DNA of 64,000 nt, from positions 26,732,782-26,796,781 of the forward strand of contig CM037789.1 of NCBI GenBank assembly GCA_021229015.1. Reading direction: 5' to 3'. Shown in pieces: positions 13,834 to 26,246 of the stretch. Made by a program: the position numbers and the translations under genes. The notes under the pieces are model-generated. The model was not told the origin of the DNA. It worked only from the letters and a program-made list of their open reading frames with translations, and did not search any database. This DNA is from Solen grandis. Lineage: Eukaryota; Mollusca; Bivalvia; Adapedonta; Solenidae. Position 1 is the stretch's first letter, and every line of letters begins with the position of its first letter.

Positions 13834-13997
13834 ATAGGTTTCGCCCTGCAGAGGCGAAAACCTAAAAAAACAAAACAAAAAAAACCAACAAATCAACAGA
13901 AGAAGAACAATAGGTTTTCGCCCTGCAGAAGCGAAAACCTAACAAACAAATCAACAGAAGAATAATAGGTTTTCGCCCTGCAGAGGCGAAAACCTAA
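13834..13997. repeat. Three tandem hairpins TAGGTTTTCGCC...GGCGAAAACCTA
   Basis: Three near-identical 30-bp inverted repeats (13834-13863, 13911-13941, 13966-13997) with loop CTGCAGA, each preceded by ATCAACAGAAGAA. The stem is 12 bp. Confidence 0.85.
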
Positions 13998-14409
13998 TTA
14001 AAACCTATACGAGACGTAATGTCACATTTCAAAAGTAAGCACATAAAAAATGTATCTTTATTATCTCCCTTTTATATATAATAAATATATTTTTTATTCT
14101 TTCTTATACTTTTGGACAAATTACAAATATATTTTTTTAATTTTTAGTAATATTTTATTTGTCTGAAAAATATGCACTGAAGTAATTTTCTTTTTTTTTT
14201 AAAAATATTTTTAAATTAACCATTTTGTTTAATCTAAATGAAAATATATAACCCTACATTTACCCATACGAATGATTCCTAAAATTCACAGTTGCAGCGC
14301 TGCAACATGTACTCAATTTTGCTTTTTTTGATGGCAGCAATGCTTGAAACAATCGGATCACCCACAATAAAAAAAAGGGGGGGAGCAGCAACTGTTAGTA
14401 GGCCAAAGA

Positions 14410-16115
14410 AAGAGACTTGGTTCCGCTACCGGCTCTGAAAAAAATAGGGTCGGTAGGTAGGGATTTTTTTTTTTTTTTTTTTTTTCAAGAAACATGATTT
14501 TCAATCAATTATTTAAAGCTTTCCATGTGTATGAATGCAATAAGTGTTTAAATTTACAAAGATTTTTAATATGTCCATAAGATGCTATAAAATCTTGAAA
14601 TTAATTTAAATTACTTTATTTCAATAGATGTCCTACATTGAGTAGACGGCTTAATAGACACTGGACAATAGGCTGTCACGAAAGACAGCAATGTCAGAGC
14701 ACTTTAAGGTCTGGCTTGCTGAACAAGTATTTTTGATGTGAAATAGTTATATAAATTATAGGTATCTGAAATTAAAAAGGGTGACATCCAATACAATTTA
14801 TTTCAGAATTTATACATTTGTGTTTCCCCATATTCTGTTGTCAGATTAATGTATTACTGAAACTTCGAGTTGTTAACAATTTCAATTATAGACATTATGA
14901 AGGTAGAAAATAAAATTGAAATTAAATTGCTTTGTATAGAATTATATATTTTTGTGATGTCAGATCGTTTTTGAAATAAAACTTTTCAGGGTTCAACATT
15001 TTTCAGCCAGGAATCCTGTCGGGACATCTGCTTTTTAAATCAGAAGTCTCTGCTTAAATAAGAAGTCCGTTAAATTGTTTTTAATTTAAGTTAAATTCAG
15101 TAAAAGATTATTGGGATATTTAAAACAATATTAAAGTGCACTTCTAATAAACTTTAATGATGTTTATATTAGATTAAATGGAAGTTTGTAATACTTTAAG
15201 ATCATTATATCTTTTATGATATACAAATATGGAAATAATATATTATATATTTTTATCATATTTTTATAGAATGGTAATGCAAGTTTCTTTCAATGAATTA
15301 CCCCACCCACTTCACTAAGATCATATTATTGTAAGTACAACGTCAGTCTTAATTTCAAATAATGTTGTAAAATCAGTATTTCATTTTTAACATTCATGTT
15401 TTAAAACATTACCAAAGCCTTTAGACCATATTATTGCTGTAAACAATATTTATCAGTTGATGTTTTTTTCTACGATCATACCGGAAGTAAACAAAGTTAT
15501 ATTTAAATAGCTTTTCACGTGCTATTAAAACCACCAAAGGCATTTAAATTGAATTTTAATTATAAATATTATGAAAGAGTGATATTATGTCAAGGTTGAT
15601 TGCCAGATTTGAAGTATTACAAATATTTGTGCCGATTAGGCTATTCATTTCATTTTCATATACAGACCCGCAAAATCAACTTTTACTTTCACTTTGAAAT
15701 TAACTTGAGCCGTGAACATTATGTGTAGGTTTGTATTCACACATTTCCTCTTCAGTCATCAGCAATGAAAATGGTGCTGGCTGTTGTTGTTTTTTTTCCC
15801 GATGATTTGTTAGAGTAATGTTATTGATCCAGGTGAAATTCATGTTGAAGAAAAAAAAAACAGTCGGTGGCAAAAAAAAAAGAAGAAAAAAGTTTTTATT
15901 ACCGGTTTCAATTTTTGAAAGATTACGATGTGTATTGACAAATTATACGTCACACAACAATTGATTTCATTTCGGCTTCCAACCCCATCCCAAAATTGCA
16001 TTGTCAATTGTAAACTTGTCATGTACTTGATTGAATAAATATGTTTAAACTAATTGATTTCATTTAATAATTATGTTTTCTTTTGAAAAAACAAGAGTCC
16101 CGAGGGAGGAATCAA
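14410..16115 (-). mobile_element. Second, inverted copy of the CTTGTTTCCGCTACC transposon
   Basis: It begins GAGACTTGGTTCCGCTACCG and runs antiparallel to 7795-6170, with high similarity throughout. An extra segment of about 70 bp at 15980-16060 and loss of the last 200 bp of the other end distinguish it. No coding frame. Confidence 0.8.
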
Positions 16116-16914
16116 TACACAATTTCATGCATATTGCAGACCCTAACTCTTCCAATAATTATATAAGAAAGGAATTACCTGTTGTAAAATGTATCTTTAT
16201 TGATCTATAGATTAGTTAATTAATGGCATCTCAGATCGTCATCATATAATATGTCTGCTATAATTAAAGTTTTTTTCTCTATATTTCTGAAAATTTGTTA
16301 TTATGAGTTTTTCATTGGCCATATTCTTAATAATTTTAAGATATTTTTTTTTTCAGATATAATAAATAACATTGTTTGTGGAAAAAATACATTTATGGAA
16401 ATTAGGCCGAAGACTCTTGATTCGCATGGGATTTTTAGAACACACTTTAGAAATCTCTGAACTAATTAAGGTCTACAGCTGAGGAATGTCAAAATGGCCT
16501 AGTGGAGATATTAAGACTGGCTGTTTGTAAATGATACATGCACAATGTCATGTTTATTTATAATTTAACCTATACGATGTTATTTTTGAAGACATAACAG
16601 TCGCTTCCTTAATTTTCTTTTTATTTTTTTTTTTAATAATTTGAAAAAAATACATTCAACAATGAGTTTTATTTGTCTAAAAAAATATGCACTGAACTAA
16701 TTTTCCTTTAAAAAAAAAAGCAGCGCTGCAACGAAGACACATTATTATAAGATTTCTGGATGGCACACTGCCTGAAAAAACTGATCACATATGATAAACT
16801 GCAATCATATATATTTTCGCTTACAAATGTAATAAGGGGTTTGAAGTGTCTATGGCACTGTGCATCTAATCACTTGAAAACGTAATTAGATATTGAACAA
16901 CTCGAAACAATGCT

Positions 16915-17645
16915 AAAGAAATGCCCCGACGTCTGTCGGAAATCAGTAATCTACCGTTATTAACGATCTCGAGTTGAATAGCCGACACAAAAATATAGTT
17001 TGCCTTGAAAAGTAAGCTATTTTCAGCCTCCATAACGGATACAACAATCTGGTTGTTTACATTAATGCACGCCATTGTTGTTTCCCCCCCTTAAACAAAA
17101 ACACTTTTGTTGAACTATAGCCTATTTTAAGAGAATAATGATAAAAAAATAATCTAAAGACATGCAGTTTTTACTAGGCCTCCGTCCTACGGTTTTATGT
17201 GGCGTTATATATCTCACACGCCCTTCTGAATGGATCTTCTCTAATGATTACAACCACCAGTTGGTCTGATACAAGAACCCGGTCGGGATCTCCAAACACC
17301 TGAGGAATATATGAGCCCGCAAACAAGGCACAAGTTCGAGATCAAGAACCTCACGATGAATCCTGTTATCGCCTCGAGTCTCAATAATTATGATTTTGGT
17401 ATTCTCATTTAAAATCAGATCTGCTTTTTGATATTTTTTTTTTTTCACCATCATAATCATCGTCATATGATTAATCATTATTATAAGTAGTTTTGAAAGC
17501 TTACAATGTTATCTGCACAATGTGCGCGTCTTTCAAATAACAACCTCAACAGAAATAAAATTTCAAAATTTGATGGAGTACGGATGCTCATAAAGTGAAT
17601 ATGCTTTTGACAGAGTGAATGAGGTATATTTTTCTTAGTCGCTTC
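16915..17645. repeat. Segmental duplication, copy 2 (short)
   Basis: The same landmarks as 8590-10345 in the same order, but with only a few ATCAT words where copy 1 has 0.9 kb of satellite, and without the SINE between the GTTATCTG and TACGGATGCTC landmarks. Confidence 0.75.
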
Positions 17646-18898
17646 ATTTATTTGTCTAAAAGGAAACACATTAAAAAGTGTATTTTATTATCTCCCTTTA
17701 TTATATATTTTTATTCTTCTTTATATTTATGTACAAATTATTACAAGTACATTCAATTATGAGTTTATTTGTCTAATAAAACTGCAACGAACTAGCTTCA
17801 TTTATCGAAAAAATATTTTAACCATTTCGTTTATTATTTTGTTTGTAAATATATATAGGCTAAACTCCTCACAGTGACCTCCCTTGCACTACTGCTGTCA
17901 CAAATGTCACGTGATGATGGTAGGCTTTCAAAATGGATTTGTTATTTAATGATCTCCATGCACAGAAAAAGTTATTTTTTGAACAGATTTTTTACCACAA
18001 GGCGATAATTGATGTTTATTTATGAAAATATACTTAGGAAAATGTCACTCGCTGTAAAATAAAAAGAATTTGATAAAATAAAAAATAACTTATTTATATC
18101 ATATTTTTTAAATAAATATATTTTTATTTGTTATAATTTTTATATATTTAATCATAATCAATATTATATGAATGAGAGAAACCTAAGCTGATACATAGAA
18201 ACAGTTTTTTTAACAATTTAAAAATATATATATATATCAGAAATCCTGATAAATACCTGCTCGTGGTGGCAGAAGAATGAAGGGGAGATAACTGCGTGGA
18301 GATTGTATATGGGCCTACTTGCCATTGCTGTAGCTTATTGATGTTTGCAGAGCTGCAACGCGTTACTTTAGTTGATGCGATTTCTGGATAGTAGCATTGC
18401 CTGAAAATGAACGAACCTTAGCTATTGATGAAATCAAATGTCAGAATAAGACCTGGTGAAGTAAAAATAATGTCGTGTGCCGGTCACAAATCATGGGCAG
18501 ATTCGAAAATACTGGACCAGTCAAAATGATGACGTCATTTCAAGATCGCGTGTTGCGGTAGAGATATATAGCTTACAAGTTTTAGCCTACCAAAAGTTCC
18601 TTCCTGGGTATTTCTTAACTATGAAGTATGAAGTGAAAGCTGTTTTTCAGCTTTTGCATATGGAAGGGATAACCTTAGAGTACGAAAAGGACAAACTGTA
18701 TTGGTGGTTGAACATTTCTCTCCAAGTCGAAACTTTCTGAAGTTCTTTTTTTCTCTTTAAATTATGGTAGCACAGGAAATGAAGCAAGAAATTCAAAGAC
18801 TTTAATTGGGCGAAGTTCAATTTAGGCTGACATCGTGTTTTCTTAACCGGGACAACACAAAACCGTAATCTAAACCTACGCGCACCTGCTAGACTGAC

Positions 18899-18943
18899 TA
18901 AAATGGCCGATAAAATGGCGGATAAATGGCGGACATCACGTGA
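18899..18943. promoter_or_regulatory. Possible promoter: three AAATGGC(C/G)G motifs plus TCACGTGA
   Basis: AAATGGCCG, AAATGGCGG and AAATGGCGG occur within 33 bases, followed by the palindromic E-box ATCACGTGAT. Clustered AAnATGGCGGC-type (YY1) motifs with CACGTG are typical of housekeeping transcription starts. No coding exon could be tied to it, so the assignment is inference. Confidence 0.35.
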
Positions 18944-19310
18944 TATCACGTTGATAGTTTATATCACCTGACTTCAGACTTGATCCCGTCTCATCATTAG
19001 AATCATGAAGCACACATAATACTGAGCGGGCAAACATCTTGTCAGGTGCTAATCTTATATCCGACGAGTAGCGAGGAACGACTATAGATGTTCCTTCCCA
19101 CGGGAAGGAACAATAAGAATGACCAACCACAATATACATATTCAGAATGTTCATTTGATACGGCGATTTTTTTTAATATTGTGTCTGGCCTGTGATTCTT
19201 TCGCGTTTGCAGATATATACCTCTTGGGAATAGCATATTAATATGTAAAAGGCAAAGCCTCGAAGCGAGCGCAGATTATGTTGTCTTGACTTGGCATGGG
19301 TTTATTACTG

Positions 19311-19410
19311 NNNNNNNNNNNNNNNNNNNNNNNNNNNNNNNNNNNNNNNNNNNNNNNNNNNNNNNNNNNNNNNNNNNNNNNNNNNNNNNNNNNNNNNNNN
19401 NNNNNNNNNN
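19311..19410. other. Assembly gap (100 N)
   Basis: Exactly 100 Ns, the usual placeholder; its right edge is inside a 175-bp tandem array, a likely cause of the break. Confidence 0.99.
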
Positions 19411-20403
19411 ACATAGGCTAATATAGGAAAAACTTGAAAAATCTTCTTCTCAGAAACCAAAGGACTGGTGTTTAGATATTTGGTGTGCAGTATTGTCTAG
19501 TGATCTACAACCAAGTTTGTTCAAATCTTGGCCCTGGGGTCAAATTTGGCCCGCAAAGGGTCACCTGAATTTACTAGGCTAATATAGAAAAAAAAAAAAA
19601 TCTTCTTCTCAGAAAGCACAAGGCCTGAGTTTAGATATTTGGTATGTAGCATGATTTTATGACTCTCTACCAAGATTGTTTAAATTTTGACCCTGGGGTC
19701 AAAATTGGCCCGCCCACGGGTCACTTGATTTAAACATAGGCTAATATAGGAAAAAAACTTGAAAAATCTTCTTCTCAGAAACCACAAGGCTGGTTTAAAA
19801 TATTTGGTGTGTAGCATTGTCTTATGACTCCTTCCAGTTTGTTCAAATCATGGCCCTGGGTCAAATTGGCCCAGCAACAGGGGTCACTTGTTTACAAGGC
19901 TAATGTAGAAAAAAAACTTGAAAAATCTTCTTCTCAGAAACCACAAGGCCTGGGGTTTAGATATTTGGTGTGCAACATTGTCTAGTAGACCTCTACAAAG
20001 TTTGTTCAAATCATGGCCCTGTGGTCAAATTTGGCCCCGCCATAGGGGTAACCTGATTTTACATAGGATAATATAGAAATAACTTGAAAACTCTTCTTTT
20101 TATAAAACTAGAAAACACATGGCCTGAGGTTTAGATGTTTGGTGAAAATTGGCCCCGCCCCAGGGATAACTTGATTTTACATAAACTTAATTTGGAAAAA
20201 AAAAACTAGAAAAATCTTCTTCTCAAAAACCACATGGTCTGGAGTTTAGATATTTGGTACGTAACATGGGCTAATAGACCTCTACCAAGTTTGTTCAAAT
20301 TATGACCCTGGGGTCAAAATTGGCTCTGCCCCAGGGGTCACTTGATTTTACATAGCCTAATGATACCAGTAGAGCGATCCAGGGCCATCATGGCCCTCTT
20401 GTT
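19411..20403 (-). mobile_element. Fourth modular array element, reverse orientation, cut by gap
   Basis: About six copies of a roughly 175-bp unit (aaaatcttcttctcagaaac, then ccctggggtcaaa). It ends at 20380-20403 with AGCGATCCAGGGCCATCATG, the reverse complement of the start sequence of the other array elements. Its other end is hidden by the gap at 19311-19410. Confidence 0.72.
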
Positions 20404-21679
20404 ATATTTTCTTTTTCATTAAAATCTTTATGAAATATGACTGGCCTTTAACCTACATTAGATAATGTGTACCAATCAAGAGGGTTATGAAGTTATTTGT
20501 GCAATTAAACACATAATGACAACATACAACGTAATTTGAAAATAGGAGAAATGGGGACTATGTGACCATCAGTTATGGATGAAAAAGATATATTCAATAA
20601 GTTCAAATTCGAAGTTGTTAAGATATGTTACATAGTTTTTAATCAGTTTTGTAAGTAAGGAACATGAACAATTAATTAATATCCTAATCTTAGAAGGATG
20701 GTACCGATTTAGGCATTTTTTTTTTATTTCAAAGCCTGGTCAGATTGAAATCTTCTCTCAGACTGAGCAGTGTTTATATTGTAACTAATATTGTTGGATA
20801 AACAACAGAGTAGACCAACGATAACACAAGTTTGCGTTTTTATCTAGACCTTTACTTTATTTCATATGGCTCGACCTGGGATCACACCCGCGACAAATCT
20901 TTTATAGGGCGTATGCTCTAGCCACCACTCTGCGACCGGGACAGTGAAACAAAGTTTAAATATTTGACAAAAGTAGCTTTGATGAAAGCATATGTTGTTA
21001 TGCATGTCGTAGGAAAAAAAGGTCCAGAATAAAACCTTCAAATCTTTAAACATGTGATCACTCTGCCCTATTATGTACCCATTTAACTGCAATCGGACGT
21101 GGATCGTCAAAGCGAGGCGCACAACCGCAACAGATAAGATAAGTTAGCAAATTAAAAAGCAAACAAAGCAAAACATTGATAAATATTACATCACAAAACG
21201 AGATCTTAGATCAAAGACGACACAAAATTTATTATTCTAAAGCCCCCCGTTAATTGCAAAATTCGCATGTGTTTTTATTTCCTACATATAAAACATGAAT
21301 TCATCACCTTCAAGATCTTCCATAAAAGATTTAGAACATAATTACTGACAACTTTTAGTATTTAATACATTCAATGGTGTAGGTGGTTGATAGACAAAAT
21401 ATCATGATCTACTTTAGTGGATTAATAGCTAAATGTAAATCAAATGTTAACTTTACTCCTCTTCTTAGAATATCTCGGGTCAACTTCATGTGTTATTGTA
21501 TAAACCATACTACACACACCCACCCCTAAAAAAAGAAAAAAAGGAATAAGAAAAAAATGCGTTCTACCCTTAACAAATAGATTGACATCGTAAAGAAAAG
21601 TTGCACGCACATGTTGGATGTATATATCACCAGAGATACCATATTTATTTCACTGGAGTTGAGAAGACTGTTTGATTAT

Positions 21680-21832
21680 TTGAGTTTAGCTTCGCACGGA
21701 GGCATCCAGGTCGAACCACCAGCCTACCGCAAGCCAGCTGGAGAGCTTCCTCACATGAAAATCCGAATGACCCTGCCGGAATTCGAACCCACCCGGTGAG
21801 CGGCTTTAACCTCTCTGCCACGGAGGCCCCGG
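21680..21832 (-). mobile_element. SINE family B, minus strand, 5' half
   Basis: GGAATTCGAACCCACCC and CTCTCTGCCACGGAGGCC mark the head; CTACCGCAAGCCAGCTGG the body. The 3' half is missing. Confidence 0.8.
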
Positions 21833-21962
21833 AGAAGAGAAGAGAAAGTAAGCAATCAAATGAAAATCTTTGTATAGGTTTGGACACCAGTTACTTGTAC
21901 GTAAATAACCTCATCGATAGTATAATCAGGTCCAGTAGCTTTTTTCATAAATAAATGTTTGT

Positions 21963-22052
21963 TTGTTTTTTAGGTTTAACGTCCCACCGACAACATTTCA
22001 GTCATTTGGAGACTATGTTTATTTGAGACAAATATAGTGCTGTCCAACGCAC
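21963..22052 (-). mobile_element. SINE family A tail fragment
   Basis: TTTAGGTTTAACGTCCCACC and TCAGTCATTTGGAGAC only. Confidence 0.7.
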
Positions 22053-23077
22053 TTTGGGATCAGAATCGGACACCAGAGTGCATTGCATTGTTGCATCACA
22101 AATTATGACAGTAGCAAATCCAACGCACATTGGGATCAAATCTTTGAATATATGTTTAAGAAATAGCATGCATTCAATTGAATAGAAATGGTTTCCAATG
22201 CTCTTTTACCACAGGTATAAGGTGGTTTGCTAAATTGAAATGATTCAAAGCGTGTTATTGGTGGTACTTGTAGGATTTATTTTACATCAATAAATATACT
22301 TTTCCTTCTTGTTCAGCACATCGATGCTATTTTTTACTAGACCAAAGTTTTATAGATATATTGAAATATAAAGACATCACTGAATCTGGTCTTATCTATG
22401 CACACATTAAGTTCGTTTAATTCTATTTTTAAAACGTTTTTAGCCCCATGATCATCATCTTGAACATCATAATCATACTGAAGAACTTTTTTATCTCTTG
22501 TTAAGCAAAGACTAAAGTGCAATTTTATTTGTGAATCTAGTCGGAGATTAAGTGATTTAGAGCTAATTTTATAAACATATTTATGATTTAAGCCGTTCTT
22601 ACAAGCATTATTAAAAATATCTATGAATTATATTAAGTTTCACTGAACTGGGATTATCTTTTCAATGTTTGTAAGAAGTTGAAGATGGGCTGGTAATATA
22701 CCTGTGCTAGTAACCTATGTAACAAGTTAGAGGTGAATGGCATTTCATATCTAAATGTATTTTATATGAAGAAATACACGTCTTTGTATGTTGGAAAATT
22801 AACCATGCGTCTACGAGTATATTCAATTATTTTAAAATACAACTACATGTATTTTTAGATACTGTATGTTTCACAAAATTTCGCTTTCATTGATGTATAT
22901 CATTGAATAATTTATAAGTAAATTATTATCTTTTTATTTAAATGAATATTCATATGCGTTGCTTTTATATACATTTACTCGTATAAAGTGAAAGTTCGTT
23001 TGCCCTAGTTTTGTCAAATTGCAACATGTTGTTTGGCCTTCTGGAATATTCAAAATAAAAACTGGAAAAGCGTAATC

Positions 23078-23160
23078 ATCAACATCATCATCATTATCAC
23101 CACCACCACCATCATCATCATTATCACCACCACCATCATCATCATTATCATCATCATTAT

Positions 23161-23209
<49 letters not shown>

Positions 23210-23212
23210 AGC
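23078..23212. repeat. (CAT)n/(CAC)n/(CAG)n microsatellite
   Basis: A compound trinucleotide tract of CATCAT, CACCAC and a terminal CAG run. Confidence 0.9.
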
Positions 23213-23631
23213 TTCATAAACATTATTTCAACAACAACCGTCAATAACTTTATCATAATCCATTTTAAGTGATCGTCTTTGTGGGAATTTCTTCGATCAT
23301 GATTCCACACCCAGTCACATGATCCTGACACTAGGCAAACTAGTCCTCATTCCAAGAATGGAAGTAACCAGTATCAGTTACTTCTTGCGACTTTTGTATG
23401 TCGCGGTCGGTACAATAATCGATACAACTGAAATATATATTCTAATATTGATAGTTTACATTGACCAGGACAAGCACGGTTATGTAATGATGATGCTGAT
23501 GAGGAGTGAAGGAGGGGCGATGATGATTGTGAAAATGTCTGTAACTGTCGATCATGTATCAACCGTGGAAGGACGCAAAAGTGGGTTTTAGTATGTGACA
23601 TTTCATCGCACTTGGATGTCCTTTTTTTTAG

Positions 23632-23692
23632 TCGACCCAAAACTGCTTAAACCGACCCAAAAGTGCTTACACCGACCCCAAAGTGGGTAACG
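23632..23692. repeat. 22-bp tandem repeat, three copies
   Basis: CCGACCCAAAAGTGCTTACA-type units, slightly diverged. Confidence 0.7.
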
Positions 23693-23742
23693 CACTATGG
23701 GGTCATACCCCAATGTGCTGGGCCCATAAGTGCATTCCAACA

Positions 23743-23978
23743 ATGCTGCCATTGTTACTGCGATATCACGCCGTAGACATGTGGAATGATACCACACCCA
23801 GTCACATTATCCTGAAACCTGGCAAACCTGTCCTGAAACTACCCTTATATGCTGAACGACAAGCAAATGAACTATGCAAGTATCATTTTTGCTATATGTA
23901 TAAGTCGTGGTCGTGGATCGAACCCACGACCAACTGCTCCCGAGGCGCGCGCTCCAACCGCTCGGCCACCGAGTACGG
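23743..23978 (-). mobile_element. SINE family A, minus strand
   Basis: Reverse-complement head at its right end (GCTCGGCCACCGAGTACGG) and B-box GGATCGAACCC; body TCACGCCGTAGACATGTGG. Tail replaced by the 22-bp repeat region. Confidence 0.82.
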
Positions 23979-26207
23979 TATAAATAAATATAAAACAAAC
24001 AATACAACAATACAAAATCCGATCTATTGCTATTGCTGAGATAAATTGTATTTAATTTTTTTAACTTACGGAAAGTTCTTTTATCCTGACGATTGGTAAC
24101 CCGTGGTTCCCTTTTCAGCACTTGAGCAGATTCGATATATTAAAACAATAATTATTATACACAATGTTTTATTTTCTTTAATTTACATTTACTTATTTCA
24201 AGATTAATAACAAGAAAATATGTATGAATGAAGTGGATACATTCAGCTCGGCCTAATTTATACAGATACGGTTATCATATCGCCAGTCTATTTTTAAATA
24301 AACGTAGATAAGTTATGGTGTGACTATGAGCTGATCATCACGTGCAGTGTACAGTTTAAAGTTTCTCTCGTACTTTTGAATGTATGTCACCATCAAGGAT
24401 ATCACAAAGAGAACTGTAAGAAAATAAACGAATATATTGCTTTTTACATTATGTAGTTTGGCAGGTTGTTTAATATTTTACTATGTTTCATTTTCCGAAA
24501 ATTCGTTTTGCTCATCGGACCAAACAATATATTGATATTGTCCGATACCAGGATGTAGCGATTCCCATCTCTTTAATGGTATATATATTTATCTTGAGGG
24601 CTACTTTACAACATTTTTTTCCTGATCAAAATAGAATGAAAATGTATATTGTTACAGGTATCTATGTAGCTGAAAGCTCTACATATGGAAGGATCATGAT
24701 TTCGTTAACAGATATTTCGGTTGTGATGACGTTCCTTGCACCTTGTTTGCTCGAAATGATGACGACCAAATCCTTTTTACCTATATAGAAAAAATGAAAA
24801 CTAAATTTCAGTTGTGAACACTACTACACAGACATTATCTATATATCCCAGCCAGTAGTAGTAGTGATTGTTGATTTGAATTACGAGTCTTTGGTGTCAA
24901 ATGTTTAAATATAAGTTCCAGCCTTTTTCATAGTTGTATGTTACTTCACATCTGCTAAATTTATCACTGTACCTTTAAGTCCCCTTTCTCTCCTATTTGT
25001 TGACGTATTATTCAAACCATGCAATCCCCTTTTCAACTCATTTTGAACAGATGTCGATAGTTTATTTTCAGAATGAGTGAGGCAATCCTGAATTTAAGTA
25101 ATTTAGTTATGGAATATGGGAACATTATCTTACAATGTTATATGAGAATACATCATGTAAAATACAATTTGCATGATTGCTTTAAACGACTGCCTTGGCA
25201 ACAACAAACACTGTTTACATTTTGGTATTTGTGTTGTTGACTGAATACAGGCACGGATGCTTTTATTTCAAGCAAATTTCATATGACAATGTCGTCATGA
25301 TTTTGGTCAGTGCTGTTTAACGTATGAGGTATTTTTATCACCAAATGAACATAGCTGCGAATATATTTCTGATTTCTTTTCTTTATAAATTTATCACCTT
25401 TTAAACGATGCCCTTATTGTATCCAATGTATATATTTGTGTGTTAAAGTTTGATTCAAATAAAACATTCGGAATATCTTGAATAGTTATACCAGTCTCTT
25501 GTGATAAGCGACCCTTTCTTAAGTGTTGGTTATTTATAAAGGCTTGATATTACTAGAGAGAAAGTTATTTCTGATGCAACTTGCCCAGTTAAACCATATC
25601 TTAAAAAATAAACAACTGGACACGTTTTCTTCTTTTTTATTCGGGTCTCTAGCATACCCAGCAATTATTTGTCGACGAGAGATAGTTTTGTAAGCGACAT
25701 AACTTTCCGTGTAATAATTGTAAAATTAAGTTTGAAGTTGTGAAATACATGTATGTCACATGTGTCGCCCAATTATACCCTTGACATACAATTAATAAGA
25801 GGTATTATGTTCATATATTTATCTAGTACATAACCATTAAATGTTTCTCATTTACAATACAATACAAATATTTCTCATTTAGTAAGATGAACTTCAAGTT
25901 ATTGTTTACACCACATTTACATGATATTCCCTATGTAAAATAGTCCAATTTGCACAAGCTTTTACATAAGGTTAACTGATTATCAAACTTACATATATAC
26001 AACGTATAATAGACAAAGGCTCAGAATGGATTTTTCATGTTTGATCGTGGTCGGAATCGTTTAAAATATTCTTTCAGTGATTCTTGGAAGTAGGGAATAC
26101 TTTTGCACAGATGTCTTTCTTTTTTCTTAAATTCTAATGCATTTGTATAGTGTAGTTCTTTATTTATTGTTGTATTTTTGTACTCGTCTATACTGAGGCG
26201 GAAATAA

Positions 26208-26209
<2 letters not shown>

Positions 26210-26244
<35 letters not shown>
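26210..26244. repeat. (TA)n microsatellite
   Basis: About 17 TA dinucleotides. Confidence 0.9.

Positions 26245-26246
<2 letters not shown>

Noticed and set aside
23033..23331. Frames of 79-93 codons of poly-I/T/M/V
   Set aside because: Products of the CAT/CAC/CAG microsatellite. The same applies at 3180-3444, 5531-5773 and 59040-59310.
24483..24788. 101-codon plus-strand frame with hydrophobic stretches
   Set aside because: No recognised domain, AT-rich composition, no supporting splice sites or partner exons.
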